DNA from: Candidatus Falkowiibacteriota bacterium
Lineage (GTDB): Bacteria > Patescibacteriota > Patescibacteriia > Patescibacteriales > VMTK01
Assembly: GCA_013791585.1 (NCBI GenBank)
Contig: VMTK01000013.1
Span: 1-53,566, forward strand
Direction: 5' to 3'
Length of the DNA: 53,566 nucleotides
The translations under genes were made by a program, and so were the position numbers. Shown piece by piece: positions 42,841 through 50,337 of the stretch; position 1 is the stretch's first letter, and each line of letters begins with the position of its first letter. The notes under the pieces were generated by a model. It was not told the DNA's origin. It made no database searches and worked only from the letters and a program-made list of their open reading frames with translations.

Positions 42841-43151
42841 CCCCGCACCTTTTAAGCAGAGATTATATATATGCATTATGTATACATATTAAAAAGTTTA
42901 AAGGATTTGAAGTTATATATTGGTTACACTAATAATCTTGTTCAACGTTTAAAAAAGCATAATAATGGCGAAGTAGTATCCACTAAACACAGACGACCAT
43001 TGGTAATTGTATATTGCGAAGCATATCGTACAGAAAAAGAAGCACGCGAAAGAGAAAGACAATTAAAACAATATGGAAAGGCATATGCGCAGCTAAAAAG
43101 AAGGATAGGAAGAAGCATAAATAGCGTTAATACTGCTTAAAAGGTGCGGGG
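42841..43151 (+). mobile_element. GIY-YIG mobile element (family P1, coding copy) inside TR1
   Basis: 311 bp. Perfect 19-bp terminal inverted repeats ccccgcaccttttaagcag, flanked by GAAC on both sides (42837-42840 and 43152-43155). It contains one gene, a GIY-YIG nuclease whose stop lies in the right repeat. Short non-coding relatives at 26530-26614 and 48036-48109 share the ccccgcacctttt ends. The nuclease may be the mobility enzyme; this is inference. Confidence 0.88.
42871..43140 (+). CDS. GIY-YIG nuclease carried by the inserted element
   Basis: 89 residues. GIY half HYVYILKSLKDLKLYIGYTN (about 2-21), catalytic arginine in NLVQRLKKHNNG (R26), glutamate in RTEKEARERERQLKQYGKAY (about 56-66). 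It is the compact UPF0213/YhbQ-like single-domain type. ATG lies 30 bp inside the left terminal repeat; the last codons NTA-stop run into the right repeat. These nucleases nick or cut DNA; here it probably acts on the element ends or target. Confidence 0.92.
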   Translation: MHYVYILKSLKDLKLYIGYTNNLVQRLKKHNNGEVVSTKHRRPLVIVYCEAYRTEKEARERERQLKQYGKAYAQLKRRIGRSINSVNTA

Positions 43152-43266
43152 GAACTCGGCTACGAACGCGTGGAAACAGAATTTCACTACAGGCAATCAG
43201 AACAACAACAATAAGACGAACAGCAATTATGTCCGCTGTGTCCGCGGGTAATTAATTTTAGCCAAA

Positions 43267-43310
43267 ATTTTTTGTTAGGATGGGTTTTAAAACCCATCCT
43301 AACAAAAAAT
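43267..43310. repeat. 44-bp perfect palindrome after TR1
   Basis: attttttgttaggatgggtt at the left mirrors perfectly around tttt|aaaa to the right arm. It starts 17 nt after TR1 and ends 11 nt before the avd start. Likely extruded as a cruciform or RNA hairpin that delimits the TR transcript. Confidence 0.9.
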
Positions 43311-43321
43311 GCGAAAAAGCC

Positions 43322-43687
43322 ATGCTTAACTCCAAACAGCTTCCTTTGTATCACAAATCATATCTGTTAATAAAATATTTCTATCGCTTAGTAAAAAATT
43401 TTCCCAAACATTATAAATACACTCTTGGCCAAAGCATGATTGATTTGAGCTGGCAATGCTTGGACTTGGTTTTGGCGGCCAATGTTCTGCCAAACAAAGA
43501 TAAATACTATAAAATTCTGGAATTAAGCGCTGTTTTTGACAAATTAAAACTTAGAATCAGGATGACTCAGGAAATAGGATTAATTTCTTCCAAGCAATTT
43601 GCCCATCTGCAAGTTAATTATATTGCCGCAATCGGCGAGATGATCGGCGGCTGGCTAAAATGGGCTTTAAATTGTCGGGGGGGGTAA
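43322..43687 (+). CDS. avd: DGR accessory variability determinant (Avd-like, S23-type four-helix bundle)
   Basis: 121 residues from ATG 43322 (MLNSKQLPLYHKSYLLIKYF); an upstream ATG at 43280 lies within the palindrome. LIKYFYRLVKNFPKHYKYTL then GQSMIDLSWQCLDLVLAANV and LKLRIRMTQEIGLISSKQF are typical of bAvd/S23 proteins, which form pentameric barrels that bind RT and TR RNA. The gene ends on a run of eight G (43677-43684), coding RGG just before the stop. RT1 follows after 39 nt. Confidence 0.88.
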   Translation: MLNSKQLPLYHKSYLLIKYFYRLVKNFPKHYKYTLGQSMIDLSWQCLDLVLAANVLPNKDKYYKILELSAVFDKLKLRIRMTQEIGLISSKQFAHLQVNYIAAIGEMIGGWLKWALNCRGG

Positions 43688-43726
43688 TTGCCGATTTACG
43701 ATTGCCGATTTAAGATTTGCGAATTT

Positions 43727-45019
43727 ATGGATGTTTTTACATACAACAATTTATACCGCGCTTATCTGGATTGCCGGAAAACGAAGCGTAAAACCGCTAA
43801 TGCTTTAAAATTTGAAATTGAGCTTGAGAATAATTTACAACTATTGTTAGCAGAGCTTAAAAATAAAGAATATAAGCCGGGCCGTTCAATTTGCTTTGTG
43901 GTAACCAAGCCCGTGCCGCGCGAAATATTCGCGGCGGACTTCAGGGATAGAGTTGTCCACCATCTGTTAATCAGGGAAATTATAAAATACGGCGAGCGAA
44001 ATTTCATTTTTGATTCTTACGCCTGCCGAGAGGACAAAGGAACGCATAAAGCGATTGCTAAATTGAAAAAGTTTATCAGGCAAATTACAAATCTCTCCGC
44101 CTCGTCGCAGTCCTCTCCGAGAGACTGCGACGAGGCGGAGGATGCGAGTTTGCAAAACGGCTCCACAGCCCCGATTGCGATCGGGGACTATGAAGCCATC
44201 ACCCGGGTATTTTACGCGCAACTGGATATAAAAGGATTTTTTATGGCTATTGATCAGCGGATTTTGTATAAATTGGTTGAAAAATTGGTTGAAAAGCAAA
44301 ACAGGCCGCGGCAATGGAAGCAGGATGTTCTATGGCTGGCCGGAGTAATTATTTTCCATAGGCCGGCGGAAAATTATATAACGAAAGGGGATCGTTCTTT
44401 GTTTAATTTAATACCGCCGCATAAATCATTGCGCTGCCAGCCCAAAGGCAGGGGACTGCCAATCGGCAATTACACCTCCCAGTTTTTTGCCAATCTTTAT
44501 TTGAATGAATTGGATCAATTTGTAAAAAGAGAATTAAAATGCAAGCATTATATTCGCTATGTGGATGATTTTATTTTGCTATATGCGGATAAAGAAAAGT
44601 TAAAATATTTTAAAGGCGGAATTAATGCTTTTTTAAAAGACAAATTAAGATTGGAATTAAATTCAAATAAAATTAAAATTCAATCTTTGGATAAAGGAAT
44701 AGATTTTTTAGGGTATTTTATAAAGCCGGATTACGCTTTAATAAGGCAAAAAGTGGTTAATCGTTTGAAAAATAAGTTGTCTTGTGTAAATTTTGCGGAT
44801 GTTAATAGTTTAAATGAATTGGAATATTTAAATAAAAATTTAGCAATGATCAATTCTTATTACGGACACTTTAAGCATGCGGAGAGTTTTAATTTAAGAA
44901 AAAATATTTATAATAATCATTTAGGAGAGTTAAAAGGAGCGTTTTTACTTAAAGAAGGATTTGTTTCGCTTAAGATAAAGCGGCAAAATAAAAAACAGCC
45001 GGCTTGGGCTGGCTGTTGA
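43727..45019 (+). CDS. DGR 1 reverse transcriptase
   Basis: 430 residues from ATG 43727 (MDVFTYNNLYRAYLDCRKTK). RT motifs: FRDRVVHHLLIREI; motif A AQLDIKGFFMAID; motif B GLPIGNYTSQFFANLYLNEL (the I/LGN..SQ form of DGR enzymes); motif C YIRYVDDFILL; then DFLGYFIKPD. About 35 extra residues (SASSQSSPRDCDEAEDASLQ...) lie between FIRQIT and the motif A strand, encoded by a P2 palindrome. It copies TR RNA with adenine mutagenesis into VR cDNA. Confidence 0.93.
   Translation: MDVFTYNNLYRAYLDCRKTKRKTANALKFEIELENNLQLLLAELKNKEYKPGRSICFVVTKPVPREIFAADFRDRVVHHLLIREIIKYGERNFIFDSYACREDKGTHKAIAKLKKFIRQITNLSASSQSSPRDCDEAEDASLQNGSTAPIAIGDYEAITRVFYAQLDIKGFFMAIDQRILYKLVEKLVEKQNRPRQWKQDVLWLAGVIIFHRPAENYITKGDRSLFNLIPPHKSLRCQPKGRGLPIGNYTSQFFANLYLNELDQFVKRELKCKHYIRYVDDFILLYADKEKLKYFKGGINAFLKDKLRLELNSNKIKIQSLDKGIDFLGYFIKPDYALIRQKVVNRLKNKLSCVNFADVNSLNELEYLNKNLAMINSYYGHFKHAESFNLRKNIYNNHLGELKGAFLLKEGFVSLKIKRQNKKQPAWAGC
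44097..44138. repeat. P2 palindrome inserted in frame in RT1
   Basis: Perfect 16-bp arms ccgcctcgtcgcagtc (44097-44112) and gactgcgacgaggcgg (44123-44138). Same family as 14431, 22959 and 23061, and read in the same frame as at 22959 (DCDEAE / DCGEAE). Confidence 0.85.
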
Positions 45020-45042
45020 AAATAAAAATCATTCGCGGTTGT

Positions 45043-45423
45043 TTATAAAATTTTTGTTTTAATTTCCTTGATTTTAAGAAAAATCTTGTCGCGGCTTATC
45101 AAGGTTGCTTTATTAAAATAAGCGGTGCTGGCGATAATAGCGTCAGAAAGCGAGGATTGATATTTGCAGCGAAATTTTCCAGCTAAAATCGCAATATCCC
45201 TGTCCACGGCTATTTCTTCAAAGGCAGATAGAAGATCTGATAAAATTTTTTGAGTTCGTTTATTTTGAGCGCTTTTGCCGCTAAACAATTCAGCAGTGGT
45301 AATGGAAGAAATCAGAAAAGCAGTTTCTTTGCGCGAAGTAAGGGACTCGATGAATTCAAGAATCGGCTTGTCTTGGCGAAGGCAATCAATAATGATTGCG
45401 GAATCAATAAGATACTTTTGCAT
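45043..45423 (-). CDS. vapC: PIN-domain RNase toxin (VapC-like)
   Basis: 126 residues. PIN acidic residues in KYLIDSAIIIDCL (D7), TTAELFSG (E about 45), SLSDAIIASTAYF (D about 93) and LISRDKIF (D about 113). VapC toxins cleave tRNA or rRNA in the presence of Mg. The antitoxin gene lies 7 nt upstream in the same direction. Confidence 0.9.
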   Translation of the reverse strand: MQKYLIDSAIIIDCLRQDKPILEFIESLTSRKETAFLISSITTAELFSGKSAQNKRTQKILSDLLSAFEEIAVDRDIAILAGKFRCKYQSSLSDAIIASTAYFNKATLISRDKIFLKIKEIKTKIL

Positions 45424-45430
45424 AATATTA

Positions 45431-45691
45431 TTACCAGTTAAGTTTTTTTAATTTTTCATCTGATTCTTTCCTTATTTTTCTCACAAAGGATTTGCCATGT
45501 TCGTCTTTCCAAATTCCTTGGGAATTAAGCAATTTATTCCAAACAAGAGCAGTGTTTCCTTTTGGCATAGAAATGATTTTATTTAAAAACACTACTAACA
45601 CTTCCTTTGGCTCTTTGCTTAAAGGTTTGGTTTTTGGAATAACAATTCCATTTCTATAAATTCCAGTGGTAGTTATTAAAGTTTCGGACAT
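45431..45691 (-). CDS. Probable antitoxin of the PIN toxin
   Basis: 86 residues. ITTTGIYRNGIVIPKTKPLS suggests an AbrB/VapB-like beta N-terminus (GIY..G...P), and FVRKIRKESDEKLKKLNW a toxin-binding helix. Position and size fit a VapB-type antitoxin; the exact family is not certain. Confidence 0.7.
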   Translation of the reverse strand: MSETLITTTGIYRNGIVIPKTKPLSKEPKEVLVVFLNKIISMPKGNTALVWNKLLNSQGIWKDEHGKSFVRKIRKESDEKLKKLNW

Positions 45692-45736
45692 ATTTTTATC
45701 AGTTAATTTTATTATTATTTCTTATATTTTTATTAT

Positions 45737-47140
45737 ATGTTTAATAAAAGCAAATGTCAAATTAAAAATTTAACAATTTTAGCACCGAGTGCTGCGGCAG
45801 CACTTGGTGCTGTAGTGTTTATTTCTGTTTTTCTATTTTCAGCCGGACAGGCAAAAGCCGTTGATTATTATAACGAAGGCATTTTAAAATCTACCAATGT
45901 TTTATCCGGGGCGAGCGTGACAGCGATTAACAGCTTTACAGTAACAAGCTCTATGGCGGCGACCGCTTCAACCAGCGCCCAGTTTTCGCAGGATCGGGTT
46001 AATTTTTATTCTTCTGCCGGCGTAAAAGGGGAGTGGGACAGCTGTTCTGACGGAGCAACCGAGATTGATTTAAGCGGACTTGGCTGGAGCGGAGAACTTT
46101 TGTTTTATAAATTAAAGCTGGAAACATCCGACGCGTCCACAACTCCGAGCGTGGCTGATATTCAGGTTGATTATGATGGAACAGAAGTTCCGGCTGACAG
46201 CGGAATTCGTTATCATAATGAAGGATTTTTGGTTTCAGAGGATTTATTGGCGGGCTTAAGCGGGAACTTGAACGGCTCGGAAAAGTTCGGCTATAACATC
46301 ACTTCTCTGCCTGCCGGCTCCGCGGTTCACGCGCAGTTTTCGCAGGACGGCGAGAATTGGTATAATTCATCCGGGACAAAATGGGGCTGGGATACATTAT
46401 CAGTTGGCAGCCATCTTGAAAAAGCCAGCGCGCTTGGCTTATCCGGGCTGGGCTGGAGCGGGGACAATTTTTATTATAAATTGAAATTTACTTCCATAGA
46501 CGGCGAGCAAACTCCGGCAGTGAGCGAGATTAGTTTGTTAAAAAGCGCGACGCAGATTAACGCGCCGATAACCAATAAATCCTCTGGCGGCCTGGTCGGC
46601 GATTGGACCTTCAACGGTCCTGATATGGACTGGGCGTCAACAACGGCTGAAGCGCTGGACCGAAGCGGGGAAGCAAATAATGGGAATGTCATTGGCGCAA
46701 AAGCCGCGATTGGAATTTCTGGTCAGGGATTGGAGTTTGACGGGGCGGATGATTATATTGACTGCGGAAATGTTTATAATGGAATAAAAACCATTAGTTT
46801 TTGGATTAAAGCAGACAGTATTACGGAAAAAATTATTGACTTGAACGGGACAGCTGATATAGAAGTTGTTGGCGGAACAATTACAGCTAATAATTTTAGC
46901 CAAACTATTTATGTGGACGGAAGTTTAGGATCAACAATAGACGCTGAATGGCATTATATTTCTATCGCTACCAGCACGGGAATAAACGCCGGCGCCGTTG
47001 ATATCGGCAGAATCGGCGCGGATTATTTTGACGGAATTCTTGATGAAGTCCGTTTTTATGATTACGCGTTAAGCGCTGATGAGATATTGAAGCATTATCG
47101 GGTTTGGAGCAGGACAATGAAAATTGATCCTGCTAAATAA
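45737..47140 (+). CDS. Secreted LamG/concanavalin-like surface protein
   Basis: 467 residues. A signal peptide to about residue 42 (FLFSAGQAKA) contains a palindrome-encoded PSAAAALGAVV stretch. Two related beta domains follow (YYNEGILKSTNVLSGAS...; RYHNEGFLVSEDLLAG...) with repeated SAQFSQDRVNFY / HAQFSQDGENWY and LGWSGELLFYKLKL / LGWSGDNFYYKLKF. The C-terminal LamG-type domain runs from GLVGDWTFNGPDMDW to GILDEVRFYDYALSADEILK. Probably cell-surface adhesion or glycan binding. Confidence 0.85.
   Translation: MFNKSKCQIKNLTILAPSAAAALGAVVFISVFLFSAGQAKAVDYYNEGILKSTNVLSGASVTAINSFTVTSSMAATASTSAQFSQDRVNFYSSAGVKGEWDSCSDGATEIDLSGLGWSGELLFYKLKLETSDASTTPSVADIQVDYDGTEVPADSGIRYHNEGFLVSEDLLAGLSGNLNGSEKFGYNITSLPAGSAVHAQFSQDGENWYNSSGTKWGWDTLSVGSHLEKASALGLSGLGWSGDNFYYKLKFTSIDGEQTPAVSEISLLKSATQINAPITNKSSGGLVGDWTFNGPDMDWASTTAEALDRSGEANNGNVIGAKAAIGISGQGLEFDGADDYIDCGNVYNGIKTISFWIKADSITEKIIDLNGTADIEVVGGTITANNFSQTIYVDGSLGSTIDAEWHYISIATSTGINAGAVDIGRIGADYFDGILDEVRFYDYALSADEILKHYRVWSRTMKIDPAK
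45781..45811. repeat. Palindrome inside the signal peptide coding region
   Basis: agcaccgagtgctgc and gcagcacttggtgct, near-perfect arms, in frame (encodes APSAAAALGA). Confidence 0.75.
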
Positions 47141-47304
47141 AACGATTATTCAACAATAACTGCACGAATTATTTTTATAACAGAATAAAAAATCATATAA
47201 ATCTTATAAATCCCTGCCAAAAAATTAGCAGAGATTAATCCGACTTCGCTAAAGCTATGACGGACAAGTATGATTTATAAGATTAATATTTAATTCAAAA
47301 AAAT
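47141..47304. other. Non-coding interval
   Basis: AT-rich with ataaatcatacttg-type and ataaaaaatcatataaatct repeats; no gene seen. Confidence 0.3.
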
Positions 47305-47601
47305 ATGTTAAATTTAAAAAAAATAATGCAATTAAGCATTATTTTGGGAGTGCTGATAATCAGTTTTTCAGTTTTTTATCATCTGGTTATTTTTCAGGAA
47401 CATAGCAAAAAAGAACTGGACGATTGCCTTCAGCAGGCAAAAGAAAAGTATAATAAGCAATGGAAAGCAGATTGCCGTTATTTAGGCGAAGAGCTGGACG
47501 AAAACGGCTCTTGCGAAACACTGCCTACGGAATCAGCTTATTGGCTCAGGGAAGAGTATATGCAGCTGATGGACAAATGTTTCAAGCAGTATCCGCAGTA
47601 A
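47305..47601 (+). CDS. Small membrane-anchored protein, 98 aa
   Basis: N-terminal membrane segment (about 8-30, IMQLSIILGVLIISFSVFYH), then a helical exported part with four cysteines (DDCLQQAKEKY, ADCRYLGEELDENGSCETLP, MDKCFKQYPQ). Not recognised; the cysteines may form disulfides. Confidence 0.6.
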   Translation: MLNLKKIMQLSIILGVLIISFSVFYHLVIFQEHSKKELDDCLQQAKEKYNKQWKADCRYLGEELDENGSCETLPTESAYWLREEYMQLMDKCFKQYPQ

Positions 47602-47631
47602 GCGGGAATCAGGAATAATGGATCCTCGCAA

Positions 47632-48660
47632 TCAGCGGGACAGGCAGGAATTAGGGATATTTATTATTGCCAGTCTGTTCAATCCCGATAAGTCTTTTTT
47701 TATTTGGATTTTTGCTTTAGGCAGAATTTTTTTTATCAACTGTTTTAGCATAACCGTTTGACGCGGGTCAATCTCGCATAACGCATAACGCATAACGTAT
47801 AACGTATTTAATTTTTTGATTTGTTTAAATAATTCGCGGTAATATTTTAATCCATCATGACCTGCATTTAATGCGATTTTTGGCTCACATTGTATTGAAG
47901 GTGAATTTTTTATTTGAGCAGGCGTTAGATACGGAAGATTGGCTAAAATAATGAATTTTGAATTTTGAATTTTGAATTTTGGTTTTTTTATTAATTTTAA
48001 AAATGGTTCAAGCAGATTGCCATGGAGGAATTTTACCCCGCACCTTTGGGGCAGTTTTTTATTGTCGTTTACATTATTTTTATTATAGCTCTGCCCCAAA
48101 GGTGCGGGGTTTATTTGTTTATCAACATGATGCAGTTTTGCGTTTTTTTTGGCGATTGCGAGCGCGGGTTTTGAAATATCCGTAGCCAGATAGCGGATTT
48201 CGGATTTCGGATTTCGGATTTTATTTTTTAATAATTTTGCGAGGGATATTATTATACATCCGCTGCCAGTCCCAACATCTATTAACGTTATGCGTTGCGC
48301 GCCTGCCCCGTTTTGCAAAGCATTTGCGGGGTTATGCGCTGCGCGAAGAGCTTCATCAACCATCAACTCAGTTTCCGGGCGGGGGACAAGCACATTTTTG
48401 TTGACAAAAAAATTAAGCCCGTAGAATTCCTTATGGCCGGTTATATAGGCGATTGGTTCGCCCTTTATCCTTCGCGTAACGCATAACGCGTAACGCGCAA
48501 CGATTGATTTGCTTAATTTATAATTTGGATAAGTATATATATATTCTCGTGATTTTTTTAAAATATGAGATAATAAAATTTCCGCGTCAAGGCGCGGAGT
48601 TGGTATTTTTTCTTGTTTTAATTTTTCTACAGCATTAATTAATACTTGACTTATAGCCAT
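47632..48660 (-). CDS. prmC: Release-factor glutamine methyltransferase PrmC with repeat insertions
   Basis: 342 residues against about 280 usually. N-terminal helical domain (PTPRLDAEILLSHIL), GEPIAYITGHKEFYGLNFFV then LVPRPETE, SAM motif IDVGTGSGCIIISLAK, active NLPY (for NPPY) in ILANLPYLTP. Extra stretches against the family: ARYALCVT, AHNPANALQNGAGAQR, a 26-codon P1 insertion, KPKFKIQNSKF and LNTLYVMRYALCEI, each encoded by short repeats. It methylates the GGQ glutamine of RF1 (prfA lies nearby). All insertions keep the frame, so the protein may work. Confidence 0.9.
   Translation of the reverse strand: MAISQVLINAVEKLKQEKIPTPRLDAEILLSHILKKSREYIYTYPNYKLSKSIVARYALCVTRRIKGEPIAYITGHKEFYGLNFFVNKNVLVPRPETELMVDEALRAAHNPANALQNGAGAQRITLIDVGTGSGCIIISLAKLLKNKIRNPKSEIRYLATDISKPALAIAKKNAKLHHVDKQINPAPLGQSYNKNNVNDNKKLPQRCGVKFLHGNLLEPFLKLIKKPKFKIQNSKFIILANLPYLTPAQIKNSPSIQCEPKIALNAGHDGLKYYRELFKQIKKLNTLYVMRYALCEIDPRQTVMLKQLIKKILPKAKIQIKKDLSGLNRLAIINIPNSCLSR
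48036..48109. mobile_element. Palindromic MITE-like element, family P1 (copy 3), inside prmC
   Basis: 20-bp perfect arms accccgcacctttggggcag (48035-48054) and its complement (48091-48110). TTTA flanks both sides (48032-48035 and 48110-48113). 74 bp plus the 4-bp duplication adds 78 bp, exactly 26 codons, giving NPAPLGQSYNKNNVNDNKKL then PQRCGV in PrmC. Confidence 0.88.
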
Positions 48661-48735
48661 AGATATAGTAAGGTAAAATGAAAATTAAGGGGGAATATTT
48701 TTTTGTTCATTTTATTTTAAATAAGGAGATTAAGC

Positions 48736-49047
48736 ATGAAAAAGATAAAAAAATTTGAAATTGATATGAGTAAGAAACAGCCAGATTTTGCAGAAGTTAT
48801 TAAATGGTTAGAATCAAAGAAGTACTGTTTATGCGAAATAGAACGTTTAAAAGCAACTTATTATGATACCGGAACAGTAGTTGTAGCAATAAGAAAGGTG
48901 AACCCGCCAGGGCCGCCGGTTGCTAAAATAAAGCTTGTTTGTTATAACAAATACAGTTATGGCAGTTATAATGAATGGGATGTGCGAGGTCCATTAGAAT
49001 TAATCAAAAAGGAAGTAATTTTAAAAGCGGCTTTACAAAACCATTAA
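48736..49047 (+). CDS. Hypothetical protein, 103 aa
   Basis: Shine-Dalgarno ataaggaga 9 nt before the ATG. No signal, mixed alpha/beta: FAEVIKWLESKKYCLCEIER, TGTVVVAIRKVNPPGPPVAK, CYNKYSYGSYNEWDVRGPLE. Not recognised. Convergent with prfA. Confidence 0.6.
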   Translation: MKKIKKFEIDMSKKQPDFAEVIKWLESKKYCLCEIERLKATYYDTGTVVVAIRKVNPPGPPVAKIKLVCYNKYSYGSYNEWDVRGPLELIKKEVILKAALQNH

Positions 49048-49070
49048 TATTTTTACAAAGGCATACCGAT

Positions 49071-50129
49071 TTAAAATTGTTCCTTATCCATTTTATCCTG
49101 GAGTTCAATTATAATTTTATCCAAATCACCATCAAGGATAGAATTCATGTTGCTCCAGGATTTTTTTATTCTATGATCAGTAATTCGGTCCTGCGGGAAA
49201 TTGTAAGTGCGGATTTTTTCCGAGCGGTCGCCTGAGCCGACTTGCTGTTTTCTGTCAGCCGCTTCTTTGGCATGTTTATCATCTTCTATTTTTTGCGCGA
49301 GCCGGGCGCGCAGCACTTTCATGGCCTTTTCCTTGTTTTGATGCTGGGATTTCTGATCCTGGCACGAAACAACTAAATTTGTGGGCAAATGAGTAATGCG
49401 TACTGCCGAATAAGTGGTATTTACGCTTTGGCCGCCCGGGCCTGATGAGCAGAAAGTGTCTATTTTTATGTCTTCCTGTCTTATTGCCACGTCAACTTCT
49501 TCGGCTTCAGGAAAGACCGCGACTGTGGCCGCGGAAGTATGTATCCGCCCCTGCTTTTCCGTTTCCGGAACGCGCTGGACTCTGTGCGTTCCCCTTTCAA
49601 ATTTTAAATTTCCGTAAACATCCTTGCCTTTTATTTCAAAAATTATTTCTTTCAGCCCGCCGATTCCGATATGGCTGGAGGTTAATATTTGCGTTTTCCA
49701 TCCTTTGTGTTCAGCGAGCCTTGAATACATGCGGAATAAATCAGCCGCGAACAGGGCTGATTCATCGCCTCCTGTTCCGGCGCGTATCTCCATTATCGCG
49801 TTTTTTTTGTCTTTAGGGTTAGCGGGATGAAGCTCTGTTTCTATTTCTTTTTTTATCTTTTCCTGTTTTTCTTGCATTTCTCCCAATTCTTCCTGGGCCA
49901 TTTTTATCAGTTCATTGTCTTTTTCTTTGCCAGCCGGCGGATTAATCATTTCTTTGTTTTCGTTAATATTTTTTTCAATTTTTTCCAATTGCAAAATCAG
50001 CCCAATCGCGTTTTTAAGCTCGGCGCGCTGGCTGGAAATTTCTTTTAATTTTTTTAAATCTCCGGTAATGGCGGGATCAGACAATTGCTTTTCCAGTTTA
50101 TTAAATTGTTGTTTTATTTCTTGGTACAT
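49071..50129 (-). CDS. prfA: Peptide chain release factor 1
   Basis: 352 residues. [20 protein letters not shown], then [20 protein letters not shown] and the catalytic GGQ in [20 protein letters not shown] (about 232). [20 protein letters not shown] follows. RF1 reads UAA/UAG. It lies in the usual neighbourhood order rpmE-prfA-prmC on this strand, although a small convergent gene now sits between prfA and prmC. Confidence 0.97.
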   Translation of the reverse strand: MYQEIKQQFNKLEKQLSDPAITGDLKKLKEISSQRAELKNAIGLILQLEKIEKNINENKEMINPPAGKEKDNELIKMAQEELGEMQEKQEKIKKEIETELHPANPKDKKNAIMEIRAGTGGDESALFAADLFRMYSRLAEHKGWKTQILTSSHIGIGGLKEIIFEIKGKDVYGNLKFERGTHRVQRVPETEKQGRIHTSAATVAVFPEAEEVDVAIRQEDIKIDTFCSSGPGGQSVNTTYSAVRITHLPTNLVVSCQDQKSQHQNKEKAMKVLRARLAQKIEDDKHAKEAADRKQQVGSGDRSEKIRTYNFPQDRITDHRIKKSWSNMNSILDGDLDKIIIELQDKMDKEQF

Positions 50130-50149
50130 AATATAGATCTTTAGCTTCT

Positions 50150-50240
50150 ACCGACTTTTAAGTCGGGTTTTGAGGCTTTAGCCTCAATCACACTGGATGC
50201 TAAAGCATCCGGAACCCGAGTTAAAACTCGGTAGAAGAAT
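50150..50240. repeat. Compound palindromic element (P6)
   Basis: The outer arms cttctaccgacttttaagtc gg and ccgagttaaaactcggtagaag pair imperfectly. Inside lie two hairpins, ttgaggctttagcctcaa and ggatgctaaagcatcc. The layout resembles REP-type or small palindromic elements; it lies upstream of prfA. Confidence 0.75.
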
Positions 50241-50264
50241 AGAGAATCACCAGCCCTTATATAA

Positions 50265-50331
50265 TAAAAACAGTTATTCTATATTGTATGATATTTATAT
50301 TATATCACACAATAAAGAATAACTGTTTTAA
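50265..50331 (-). terminator. Terminator of rpmE
   Basis: The arms aaaacagttattct/agaataactgtttt enclose AT-rich sequence; on the minus strand it follows rpmE and ends in tttttatt. Confidence 0.65.
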
Positions 50332-50337
50332 GAGTAG

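Larger units (their letters stand above)
42804..43249 (+). other. DGR 1 template repeat (TR1), interrupted
   Basis: Two blocks, 42804-42840 (37 bp) and 43156-43249 (94 bp), sum to 131 bp, exactly VR1 length. They are separated by the 311-bp element plus a 4-bp GAAC duplication. Shared 3' end gtccgctgtgtccgcgggt with VR1 would serve as the homing (IMH) region. Confidence 0.92.

Noticed and set aside
42871-43140. Group I intron carrying a homing endonuclease
   Set aside because: Only 30 bp precede the gene and its stop lies in the right inverted repeat; there is no room for intron structure, and a 4-bp duplication indicates insertion of DNA.
42804-43249. Two separate template repeats
   Set aside because: The halves match consecutive parts of VR1 with no overlap other than GAAC, so they are one repeat split by an insertion.
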